From NCBI GenBank assembly GCA_023667385.1, contig JAMPAE010000089.1:1-6544 (forward strand): DNA of 6,544 bases. Direction: 5' to 3'. Position 1 is the first letter of the stretch, and every line of letters starts with the position of its first letter. The DNA comes from Ruminococcus sp. Its GTDB lineage: Bacteria > Bacillota > Clostridia > Oscillospirales > Acutalibacteraceae. Made by a program: the position numbers and the translations under genes. A model generated the notes under the pieces. That model did not search any database. It was given only the letters and a program-made list of their open reading frames with translations, and had not been told where the DNA came from. Below, piece by piece: positions 1 to 6,398 of this stretch.

Positions 1-387
1 GCAATAATGCTCTGTGCAAAGCATCATGCGCTTGTCGATGCTGTAGTTTCCGTCAATCAAATTTTTGAGCAGTGAAAGCTCGTGCTTTTCAAGCCCTGCA
101 AGAAAGCCAAGTGTGCCTGCGTTAATTCCGAGAATCTCTTTGTCAAACTTCGCAGCGTCGTGGGCAGCATGAATGAATGTTCCGTCACCGCCGATTGAAA
201 TGAGCACATCACATTCCCTGACGGCTTCGTCTTTATCTTTAAAGATAATATCGCTGCGGCAAAATTCATGCTCATATTCACGTGGCATGAGCACCTTTGC
301 ATCAAGGCGCTTGAGTTCATCAATCACATCCATCGTCACTTGATATGCGTTTTCCCGAGTGAGGTTAACGTGAATTGCAATTACCAT
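1..387 (-). CDS. nadK: NAD kinase, N-terminal 129 residues (runs off the left edge)
   Basis: Phosphorylates NAD to NADP with ATP (or polyphosphate) in the cytoplasm and is the source of the cell's NADP(H). The 129 codons present carry the two family signatures. GGDGT lies at residues 66-70, in the context LISIGGDGTF, and is the nucleotide-binding and catalytic motif with its Asp. GINAGTLGFL follows at 87-96. The N-terminal strand (VIAIHVN) and a DELKRLDAKV helix fit the Rossmann-like first domain. The C-terminal beta-sandwich NAD-binding domain lies outside the window, so the gene is cut by the window edge, not broken. The ATG overlaps the tlyA stop by one base (TGATG) and has a good GGAGG 9 nt upstream, so translation is probably coupled to tlyA. 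In this gene order argR and recN often follow, but they are not visible here. Confidence 0.95.
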   Translation of the reverse strand, partial: MVIAIHVNLTRENAYQVTMDVIDELKRLDAKVLMPREYEHEFCRSDIIFKDKDEAVRECDVLISIGGDGTFIHAAHDAAKFDKEILGINAGTLGFLAGLEKHELSLLKNLIDGNYSIDKRMMLCTEHYC

Positions 388-1205
388 CAGCCCTTACCTC
401 CGCTCAAAACTGCGTGTGACTTTTCAACAATTTCTTCAACTGAAGTCTGAAGCAAGCTTTCAGGCTCAGCAGTTTTCTTTATATAAATCAAATATTCAAT
501 GTTACCCTGCGGTCCTTTAATTGGGGAAAAATCAAGGTTGAGCACTGAAAATCCATTTTCCAACACAAAGTCATAAATCATCCTCACAACTTCAAGGTGA
601 GTTGCAAGCTCACGAACAACGCCGTTTTTTCCGATTTTATCCTTGCCTGCTTCAAACTGAGGCTTAATCAGGCAAACAGCTTCGCCGCCGTCTTTTAACA
701 GAGAGTGCATAACAGGCAAAATCAATTTAAGCGAAATGAACGATACGTCAACGCTTGCAAAGTCAATTTCCTCTTCAATTTGCTCATGGGTAACATAACG
801 GAAGTTTGTCCTTTCCATGTTAACCACTCTTTCATCAGTGCGCAGCTTCCATGCAAGCTGACCATATCCAACATCAATTGAATAAACCTTGTTTGCTCCG
901 TTGATGAGCATACAATCGGTAAAACCGCCGGTTGAAGCACCAATGTCCATACATACACAGCCGTCAAGCAACAGCCCGAATTCATTGACTGCCTTTTCAA
1001 GTTTATATCCGCCACGGCTGACATACGGCATTTTTTCGCCACGAATTTCAATGCAGTCGCCATCTTTGACGTTGAATCCCGCCTTAACCGATTTCATGTC
1101 ATTGACATAAACTTGACCCGCCATAATCAGTGCCTTTGCTTTTTCACGGCTTTCAATCAAGCCTCGGTCAACCATTGCAACGTCAAGTCTTGTTTTGTTA
1201 GTCAC
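387..1205 (-). CDS. tlyA: TlyA-family rRNA 2'-O-methyltransferase (S4 domain plus FtsJ-like fold)
   Basis: Predicted SAM-dependent ribose methyltransferase. Characterised TlyA proteins modify 16S rRNA C1409 and/or 23S rRNA C1920 and affect capreomycin sensitivity. Residues 5-60 form an S4 RNA-binding domain (TRLDVAMVDRGL, then SREKAKALIMAGQVYVN). The SAM motif DIGASTGGFTDC is at 87-98. The K-D-K-E catalytic set of the RrmJ/FtsJ fold is complete: K68 (SRGGYKLEKA), D153 (SVDVSFISL), K181 (LIKPQFEAG) and E237 (GNIEYLIYI). The length of 272 residues is usual. A hydrophilic tail of about 28 residues follows the last strand. The start is GTG: GAGGAA sits 6 nt upstream and the next in-frame upstream codons are CAA and the dxs stop. 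An internal Met at residue 11 would cut the S4 domain. The name hemolysin seen for this family is historical. Which rRNA site is modified cannot be told from the sequence. Confidence 0.95.
   Translation of the reverse strand: MTNKTRLDVAMVDRGLIESREKAKALIMAGQVYVNDMKSVKAGFNVKDGDCIEIRGEKMPYVSRGGYKLEKAVNEFGLLLDGCVCMDIGASTGGFTDCMLINGANKVYSIDVGYGQLAWKLRTDERVVNMERTNFRYVTHEQIEEEIDFASVDVSFISLKLILPVMHSLLKDGGEAVCLIKPQFEAGKDKIGKNGVVRELATHLEVVRMIYDFVLENGFSVLNLDFSPIKGPQGNIEYLIYIKKTAEPESLLQTSVEEIVEKSHAVLSGGKG
397..401 (-). promoter_or_regulatory. Ribosome binding site of nadK
   Basis: GGAGG on the minus strand, 9 nt before the nadK ATG at 387, lies inside the last codons of tlyA. It supports this ATG and re-initiation at the TGATG junction. 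Confidence 0.8.
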
Positions 1206-1208
1206 TTG

Positions 1209-3077
1209 TTATTCCTCGCTTTTGCTTCCTTTAATAATTTTTACCATACCCTCGGTGTCAAACATATATTCGAGCATGAGCTGCCCAACTGTTGCCTGGC
1301 TGACAAATTTATCCTCCACGGCAGTTAAATTATAGCTGCCTTTAAATCCGTTTTCAAGCAAAATCAGCGCAAGTTTTTCTCCGACTCCGCCGCTTTTCAG
1401 TCCTTCTTCAAAAAAGAAGATTTGCTTTTTGCTCCTTATAATATCCACCGCTTGAGACGGTATCGGTTTGATTTTATTGAGCGAAACAAGCATAATGTTG
1501 CTTCCTTTTTCGCTGAGATGATCAACAGCTTCAACTGCGCTTGCGGTGATTCTTCCATATGTAACAATTACAACATCGCTGCCTGTGTCACCGTAAACGG
1601 CATAGTCAGAGCTATCATAACTGAGCTTTTTCACCGATTCAGCTTCTCCGCCTCTCGGATACCTGATTGCAACCGCATTTTCTTCGTTGCTGATTGCATT
1701 TTTCAAATCTGCTTCAAGCATTTCAAAGCTGCACGGTGAATAAATTGCAATATCCGGAATTGTATTAAGAAAAGGCACGTCCATCAAGCCGTTGTGCGTT
1801 TCACCGTCTTCACCGACAAAGCCAGCTCTGTCAATTGCGAAAATCACTTTCAGCCCCTGAAGCGAAACATCGTGCACAATCTGATCATAGCATCTTTGCA
1901 AAAAGGTTGAATAAACTGCAAAGACAGGAATCATTCCGTTTTTGGCAAGGCCGGACGCAAACGTCACTGCGTGCTCCTCGGCGATGCCGACATCAAAAAA
2001 GCGCTGAGAATGTTCACGGCTGAATTTTTCAAGCCCTGTGCCGAGCGACATTGCCGCAGTCACAGCACAAATTGCTTCATTTTCCGAAGCGAGCGAGCAA
2101 AGGCAGCTTCCAAAGCGATTGGAAAAGCTTTCGCCTGATGCAACAGGCTCACCTGTGTTGATGTCGAACTTTGAAATTCCGTGGAACACGCTCGGCAGCT
2201 TTTCGGCAAAGTTATAGCCCTTGCCCTTGACCGTGTTCACATGAAGCAAAACGGGAACATCAATGCTTTTTGCCGCTTCAAGCGCATTCGTGAGAACTTC
2301 TATGTTATGCCCGTCAATCGGACCCATGTATCTGTAGCCCAAATCCTCAAAAAAGGTGCTTTGGGAGTAAATTCTGTTTTTTATGTCAGTTTTTATGTCA
2401 TATAGTTTTTGCGTGATTCGCTTGCCGACGCCCGGAATTGTGTTGATTCGCTGCTCGGTTGTTGCCTTGAAGGTGTAATACTCAGGTCTTGAGCGGATGA
2501 TGGCAAGGTACTTTGCAAAAGCACCGACGTTTTCGGAAATTGACATTTTGTTGTCATTGAGAATAATGATGTGCTTTGCCTTGCTTCTTCCGCCGTTGTT
2601 GAGCGCTTCATATACCATGCCGCCCGTAAACGAACCATCACCGATAACTGAAATAACGCAATGCTTATCACCATTGATGCGCTTTGCCTGTGCAAGCCCA
2701 AGCCCTGCTGAAACCGAAGTTCCACTGTGTCCGCTGAAAAACACGTCATGCTCGCTTTCGTTTGGTCTGCAAAAGCCCGAAAGTCCGCCTTTTGTTCTGA
2801 TGGTGTCAAATTTATCATAGCGTCCCGTCAGCATCTTATGCGTATAGCACTGGTGACCGACATCAAAAACGATTTGATCTTTGGGAGAATCAAAAACTTT
2901 GTGCAGTGCAATTGTCAGTTCAACCGCTCCCAAGTTTGAAGCAAGGTGACCGCCGTTTTGGGAAACGGTTTCAATCATCTTTCCCCTGATTTCATCTGCA
3001 AGCTTTTCAAGCTCACCGATTGACATTGACTTGATGTCATTCGGTGAGTGTATCTTTTCCAGAAATTCATATTTCAT
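1209..3077 (-). CDS. dxs: 1-deoxy-D-xylulose-5-phosphate synthase
   Basis: Thiamine-diphosphate enzyme that condenses pyruvate with glyceraldehyde 3-phosphate to DXP with loss of CO2. This is the entry step of the MEP isoprenoid pathway, and DXP also feeds thiamine and pyridoxal synthesis. At 622 residues it is full length. In order: H44 in NGGHLASNLG, GHQCYTHKMLTGR at 74-86, SGHSGTSVSAGLG at 115-127, the ThDP/Mg motif GDGSFTGG at 146-153 with NDN at 174-176, and GPIDGHN at 252-258. The pyrimidine-binding domain has the catalytic Glu (E367) in GIAEEHAVT and DRAGFVGEDGETH at 416-428. RYPRGG at 472-477 leads to a transketolase C-terminal domain to about residue 600. The ATG at 3077 has GGAG 8 nt upstream. 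It follows ispA by 14 nt and precedes tlyA by 3 nt. Placement next to ispA joins the first and a late step of isoprenoid supply. All catalytic motifs are intact. Confidence 0.98.
   Translation of the reverse strand: MKYEFLEKIHSPNDIKSMSIGELEKLADEIRGKMIETVSQNGGHLASNLGAVELTIALHKVFDSPKDQIVFDVGHQCYTHKMLTGRYDKFDTIRTKGGLSGFCRPNESEHDVFFSGHSGTSVSAGLGLAQAKRINGDKHCVISVIGDGSFTGGMVYEALNNGGRSKAKHIIILNDNKMSISENVGAFAKYLAIIRSRPEYYTFKATTEQRINTIPGVGKRITQKLYDIKTDIKNRIYSQSTFFEDLGYRYMGPIDGHNIEVLTNALEAAKSIDVPVLLHVNTVKGKGYNFAEKLPSVFHGISKFDINTGEPVASGESFSNRFGSCLCSLASENEAICAVTAAMSLGTGLEKFSREHSQRFFDVGIAEEHAVTFASGLAKNGMIPVFAVYSTFLQRCYDQIVHDVSLQGLKVIFAIDRAGFVGEDGETHNGLMDVPFLNTIPDIAIYSPCSFEMLEADLKNAISNEENAVAIRYPRGGEAESVKKLSYDSSDYAVYGDTGSDVVIVTYGRITASAVEAVDHLSEKGSNIMLVSLNKIKPIPSQAVDIIRSKKQIFFFEEGLKSGGVGEKLALILLENGFKGSYNLTAVEDKFVSQATVGQLMLEYMFDTEGMVKIIKGSKSEE
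1212..1217 (-). promoter_or_regulatory. Ribosome binding site of tlyA (supports the GTG start)
   Basis: GAGGAA, formed by the last two Glu codons of dxs, lies 6 nt before the GTG at 1205. It selects GTG as the start and places initiation within the dxs termination zone. Confidence 0.75.
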
Positions 3078-3085
3078 AAGTCAAT

Positions 3086-3089
3086 CTCC
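3086..3089 (-). promoter_or_regulatory. Ribosome binding site of dxs
   Basis: GGAG on the minus strand, 8 nt before the dxs ATG, lies within the 14-nt gap after the ispA stop. Confidence 0.7.
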
Positions 3090-3091
3090 GC

Positions 3092-3979
3092 TTACTTCTT
3101 TCTTGAAGCAAGACTTTTTGCAAGCTCTTTTAAAAATTCTGCATCGTCACCGAAAACATCAAGGCTATTAACCGCCTGCTCAGTGAGTTCATTTGCGATT
3201 TCCTTTGATTTTTCAAGGCCGAGAAGCGAAACATAAGTTGATTTACCGTTTTCTGCATCGCTGCCAATCGGCTTTCCAAGTGTTTGCTCATCTGCTGTAA
3301 CGTCAAGAATATCGTCAACAATTTGAAATGCATGACCAATCTTTTCTGCATAGCATTCAGCCGCATTCATCATTTCATCGCTTCCGCCTGCTGCAATGAC
3401 ACCAAGCATGGCTGATGCCTTGATGAGAGCGCCTGTTTTGAGTTCATCAAGTGTTCTGAGGGTACCAAGGGCAATTTCCTTTCCCTCGCTTTTTAAATCC
3501 ACAACCTGACCGCCGATCATTCCGTTTGCGCCTGCCATTGCAGACAAAACCGCAATTGCTTTAACGGCACGTTCGGGGTATTTCAGCGCAAACTTGCCGC
3601 TTGAAATCACGTGAAAGGCTTCGGTCAAAAGTCCGTCACCTGCCAAAAGGGCATAGCTTTCGCCGAATTTAACATGGCACGAGGGCTTACCTCTACGCAT
3701 ATCATCATCGTCCATGCAAGGCAGGTCATCATGAATAAGGGAATAAGTATGAATCATTTCAATTGCGCAGGCAAGCTCAATTGCATCTTCAATTTCACCC
3801 GAACAAATTCTGCAAAATTCAAGCACAAGCATCGGTCTGATGCGCTTTCCGCCGTTTTCAACACTATAGCTCATTGCATCGCAAACAACGCTTTCGCCAT
3901 AGCTGCACTGCGGAAGCTTTGTGCCAAGCGCATCGTTGATTATTTTTGCATATTCGTCAGATGTATATTCCTTATTCAT
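3092..3979 (-). CDS. ispA: Polyprenyl synthetase, farnesyl-diphosphate-synthase type
   Basis: Condenses dimethylallyl or geranyl diphosphate with isopentenyl diphosphate to make C15 (possibly C20) diphosphate, the primer for undecaprenyl and quinone side chains. With the start chosen here it has 295 residues. GGKRIRPML at 44-52 binds IPP. The first Asp-rich motif, DDLPCMD at 84-90, is the bacterial DDxxxxD form and is followed by DDDMRRG. Tyr five residues before it (HTYSLIHDD) matches bacterial FPP synthases. GGQVVDL at 156-162, KTGALI at 181-186 and the second motif DDILD at 222-226, with GKPIGSDAENGKSTY after it, complete the active site. An ATG nine bases upstream (3988) would add three residues, but GGAG would then abut it. 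From 3979 the spacing is 9 nt, so I prefer 3979. The gene overlaps the xseB 3' end by 8 nt in another frame. Product chain length is inferred, not proven. Confidence 0.96.
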   Translation of the reverse strand: MNKEYTSDEYAKIINDALGTKLPQCSYGESVVCDAMSYSVENGGKRIRPMLVLEFCRICSGEIEDAIELACAIEMIHTYSLIHDDLPCMDDDDMRRGKPSCHVKFGESYALLAGDGLLTEAFHVISSGKFALKYPERAVKAIAVLSAMAGANGMIGGQVVDLKSEGKEIALGTLRTLDELKTGALIKASAMLGVIAAGGSDEMMNAAECYAEKIGHAFQIVDDILDVTADEQTLGKPIGSDAENGKSTYVSLLGLEKSKEIANELTEQAVNSLDVFGDDAEFLKELAKSLASRKK

Positions 3980-4184
3980 CAACTTCATCTCCGTTCATGT
4001 CAAGCTCTGAAAGCTCAACAATTCGCTGCTTTGCAGCACTCAGCGACTTGTTGCAAAATGCAACCAGTCGCACCCCTTCTTCATAAATTTTCATGGAAGC
4101 CTCAAGGTCACATTCGCCGCTTTCAAGCTCCTCAGTTATCTCTTTAAGGCGAAGCATCGCCGAATCAATTGTATATTTTTCCAT
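3972..4184 (-). CDS. xseB: Exonuclease VII small subunit
   Basis: Small non-catalytic subunit that binds XseA in multiple copies to form exonuclease VII, a metal-independent single-strand DNA exonuclease acting from both ends. Its 70 residues fit the family, which is usually about 70-85. The core has the expected two-helix pattern: a first helix AMLRLKEITEELESGECDLE (residues 9-28), then SMKIYEEGVRLVAFCNKSL and a second helix ending near ELSELD. A short acidic tail (GDEVDE) overlaps the ispA start. The ATG at 4184 is the first possible start, since the frame is closed by TAA 9-12 nt upstream. It has only a weak AAGG at 2 nt spacing. The preceding 48-nt gap carries a hairpin and a better Shine-Dalgarno that is too distant. 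XseB is expected in excess over XseA, so how it is initiated here is unclear. Confidence 0.93.
   Translation of the reverse strand: MEKYTIDSAMLRLKEITEELESGECDLEASMKIYEEGVRLVAFCNKSLSAAKQRIVELSELDMNGDEVDE
3989..3992 (-). promoter_or_regulatory. Ribosome binding site of ispA (decides between two ATGs)
   Basis: GGAG inside the xseB 3' end directly abuts the first ATG (3988-3986, spacing 0) and lies 9 nt from the second ATG (3979-3977). Only the second has usable spacing. Confidence 0.75.
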
Positions 4185-4200
4185 AACCTTATCTTAAATC

Positions 4201-4216
4201 CACAGCCAAAGCCGTG
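4201..4216 (-). other. Small RNA hairpin in the xseA-xseB gap
   Basis: On the transcript CACGGC pairs with GCUGUG around a UUUG loop: six base pairs, one of them a G-U wobble. No U-run follows, so it is not an intrinsic terminator. It separates GGGAG (4223-4219) from the xseB ATG. A role in mRNA processing or in xseB translation is possible but unproven, and so short an inverted repeat can arise by chance. Confidence 0.35.
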
Positions 4217-4232
4217 TTCTCCCTTTCTTTTG

Positions 4233-5441
4233 TTACACTGTTTCAATGATATTGTCAACAACCGCACCAATGCAGCCGTCACTGACACGCAGCTTGATTG
4301 AATCGCCGCTTTCGACTTGCTTGATTGATTCAACCGTGTTTCCGTCTGCATCGGTCGCAACACTATATCCCCTTGCGATGATTTTCAGCGGACTTGCATA
4401 TTCAAGCTTAATTGCCTGCGACTGCAAAACCGATTGATATTGCTCAAAGCGGCGTTCCATCAGCGAAGTGAGCATAGTCTGATAATATTCCACCTGACTT
4501 AAATCAAGTTCAATTTTCTTTTGCGGGCTGAGCGCTTCAAGCACTTTTACAGAGCTGAGCAGTTCATATTCATAGCCAGAAATTGTTCTTTCAACCGCAT
4601 CATGCATTGAATCAAGCATTTTGTCAAGCGTATAAAGCAGTTCCCTGAAATCAGGCACAGCCAGCTCTGCGGCTGCTGACGGAGTTGGGGCACGCAAATC
4701 GCTGACAAAATCTGCAATTGTGAAATCAGTTTCATGGCCGACTGCGGAAATTATCGGTATCTTCGATTCAAAAATTGCATAAGCAACCGCTTCCTCGTTG
4801 AATGCCCACAAATCCTCAATTGAACCGCCGCCTCTGCCGACTATCAGCACATCTGCGGCATGAAGCAGATTAAACTTTTCAATTGCAGCAGTAATTTGCC
4901 CTGCGGCACTGTCGCCCTGCACCTGCACAGGCTCAAGGATAATTTTTGCATAAGGGTACCTGCGGCCGAGCACATTCATGATGTCCTGAACAGCAGCCCC
5001 TGTCGGCGAGGTAATCACGCCGATACACTCCGGAAACTGCGGAATCGGCTTTTTGTGTTCTTCGTCAAACATACCCATTGAGAAAAGCTTTTTCTTCAAC
5101 TGCTCATAAGCAAGGTTCAGCGCACCTATACCGTCAGGCGCAATGTCCTCGGCATAAAGCTGATATACACCGTCACGCTCAAAAACAGAGATATTGCCCC
5201 TGATTACAACACGCATTCCGTTTTCAATTTGAAAGCGGACTCTTTCTGCGGCGGAGCGGAACATAACCGCTTTGATTGCCGCCCGTTCGTCTTTCAGTGT
5301 AAAATAGAAATGCCCCGTGCGATAATGATTGGTGAAATTTGAAATCTCACCGCTGACATATATATTTTTCAAGTTATAATCTGCGTCGATTATCGACTTG
5401 AGATATGTATTTATTTGTGAAACTGTCAAAACTGATGACAT
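4233..5441 (-). CDS. xseA: Exonuclease VII large (catalytic) subunit
   Basis: Catalytic subunit of exonuclease VII, which degrades single-stranded DNA to oligonucleotides in repair and recombination, with XseB encoded next. Residues 1-100 form the OB-fold DNA-binding domain (LTVSQINTYLKSII, IYVSGEISNF, GHFYFTLKDE). The catalytic domain has GVITSPTGAAVQDI at 141-154, VGRGGGSIEDLWAFNEE at 201-217 and SAVGHETDFTIADFVSDLRA at 232-251, followed by PTPSAAAELA. All these family signatures are intact. Residues about 262-345 are helical and probably form the coiled-coil that carries XseB. The C-terminal strand module IARGYSV...GDSIKLRVSDG closes the protein. At 402 residues it is shorter than the E. 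coli protein (456); the motifs are intact, so the shortening most likely lies in the coiled-coil. The ATG at 5441 has GAGG 7 nt upstream, overlapping the stop of the preceding gene. Confidence 0.97.
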   Translation of the reverse strand: MSSVLTVSQINTYLKSIIDADYNLKNIYVSGEISNFTNHYRTGHFYFTLKDERAAIKAVMFRSAAERVRFQIENGMRVVIRGNISVFERDGVYQLYAEDIAPDGIGALNLAYEQLKKKLFSMGMFDEEHKKPIPQFPECIGVITSPTGAAVQDIMNVLGRRYPYAKIILEPVQVQGDSAAGQITAAIEKFNLLHAADVLIVGRGGGSIEDLWAFNEEAVAYAIFESKIPIISAVGHETDFTIADFVSDLRAPTPSAAAELAVPDFRELLYTLDKMLDSMHDAVERTISGYEYELLSSVKVLEALSPQKKIELDLSQVEYYQTMLTSLMERRFEQYQSVLQSQAIKLEYASPLKIIARGYSVATDADGNTVESIKQVESGDSIKLRVSDGCIGAVVDNIIETV

Positions 5442-5448
5442 TTTTAAT

Positions 5449-5452
5449 CCTC
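5449..5452 (-). promoter_or_regulatory. Ribosome binding site of xseA
   Basis: GAGG lies 7 nt before the xseA ATG and shares bases with the TGA of the upstream gene, so xseA initiation takes place where the upstream ribosomes stop. Confidence 0.7.
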
Positions 5453-6395
5453 ATTTGCTAAACTTTAATTTATTCTTCAAATATGCCATTATTGCAACAC
5501 CTGCCGCATTATCTGCGGAAAATTCAGGTTTTGCAAAGCAGGCGTTGAACTTTTTTGTGAAGTGCTCACGAATGACGCTGTTTGACATCACGCCGCCGGC
5601 ATAAACAAGCGGCAAATCACCAAAGCATTCCAAAAGTACCTGCGTCATTTTTTCAAGCGAAGCAGAAATATATTCAATGCAAAACCTTGCAATATCTTCT
5701 GCCGATTCGCCTTGCTCAAGCATTTTTTTGCATTTGTTTTCAACGCCGGAAAGCGAGCAGTCAGCGCCTTTCATGCTTGGCTTGATTTTGAATTGCCTGT
5801 TGCTTTTGAGTGCAAGTTGTTCAAGCTGAGCACCGCACGGGAAACTAAGCCCCAGCGTCAAACCGACCCTGTCAACAGCCTGTCCTGCCTTTAAATCAAG
5901 AGAGCCGGCAATCAGCTCACATGAGAAAACCTCGTTTTCATCAGGCTTAACCAGCACGGCTTCGGTTGTGCCGCCGGAAAGATGAAAAGCAATGAACTGT
6001 TTTCCAATCAAATCAAGTCGTCCTGAGCTATACAGCGCCGCAAGGATATGACCATGCTGATGCGATGTTTGATGAAACGGCACATCCATTGCGCTTGAAA
6101 GGCATGATGCAGTGTTGCCGCCAACAAGAAAGCACGGCATATATGAGCCCTCAGCAAGACGAGGTACTGACGAAGCGCAAATTGCGTCAACATCAATCTT
6201 CCTTTCACTGAAAAGCTCTTTGCAAAGCTCATGCAACTGAACTGTGTGATGAAAAACTGCATCACTTTGACGAAGCCCTTTTTCGCCTTTTTTCACAGGC
6301 AGAAGCTTTTTCTTTTGAACAACAACACCTTCATCCGGGAAATATGCCGCAACTGAGGTTGTGTAATTGCTTGTGTCGAAACCGATGTAAGCCAT
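5451..6395 (-). CDS. TsaD/Kae1-like (peptidase M22 family) paralog of unknown function
   Basis: ASKHA-fold protein related to TsaD, the enzyme of tRNA t6A synthesis, but probably not TsaD itself. The N-terminal phosphate loop reads GFDTSNYTTSVA (5-16) where TsaD has a SCDET-type motif. The metal site is kept: H112 and H116 in SHQHGHILAAL give HxxxH, and D295 in SADNAAG matches the third ligand. HLSGGTTEAVLV (138-149) has Thr where TsaD has His in SGGHT. SLDLKAGQAVDRVGLTLGL (165-183), SLSGVENKCKK (214-224) and YAGGVMSN (265-272) match further Kae1 blocks. Its 314 residues are shorter than typical TsaD (about 340). It holds 11 cysteines and no signal peptide or membrane segment, so it is cytoplasmic. 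The labels glycoprotease or O-sialoglycoprotein endopeptidase are historical and not supported. The ATG follows the nusB stop by 3 nt, with only a weak GAAG 6 nt upstream. Similar genes between nusB and xseA are known to me from Clostridia. The function is unassigned. Confidence 0.85.
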   Translation of the reverse strand: MAYIGFDTSNYTTSVAAYFPDEGVVVQKKKLLPVKKGEKGLRQSDAVFHHTVQLHELCKELFSERKIDVDAICASSVPRLAEGSYMPCFLVGGNTASCLSSAMDVPFHQTSHQHGHILAALYSSGRLDLIGKQFIAFHLSGGTTEAVLVKPDENEVFSCELIAGSLDLKAGQAVDRVGLTLGLSFPCGAQLEQLALKSNRQFKIKPSMKGADCSLSGVENKCKKMLEQGESAEDIARFCIEYISASLEKMTQVLLECFGDLPLVYAGGVMSNSVIREHFTKKFNACFAKPEFSADNAAGVAIMAYLKNKLKFSK

Positions 6396-6398
6396 TTG

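Noticed and set aside
2393..2818. Minus-strand open frame of 141 codons in another frame of dxs
   Set aside because: It overlaps the intact ThDP-binding core of dxs, and its translation has no family features.
2497..2820. Plus-strand open frame of 107 codons opposite dxs
   Set aside because: Antisense shadow of the dxs catalytic core. No ribosome binding site or domain stands out.
3611..4147. Plus-strand open frame of 178 codons
   Set aside because: It lies entirely antisense to ispA and xseB, which have complete family motifs. Its translation shows no recognisable domain and looks like an antisense shadow.
4201..4216. Hairpin after xseA as an intrinsic terminator
   Set aside because: The stem is only six pairs with a wobble, and GAUUUAAG follows, not a U-run. 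The downstream genes continue in tight array.
5451..6395. Calling this gene tsaD or an O-sialoglycoprotein endopeptidase
   Set aside because: The signature loops differ from TsaD, no tsaB or tsaE is nearby, and the protease name is historical without support in the sequence.
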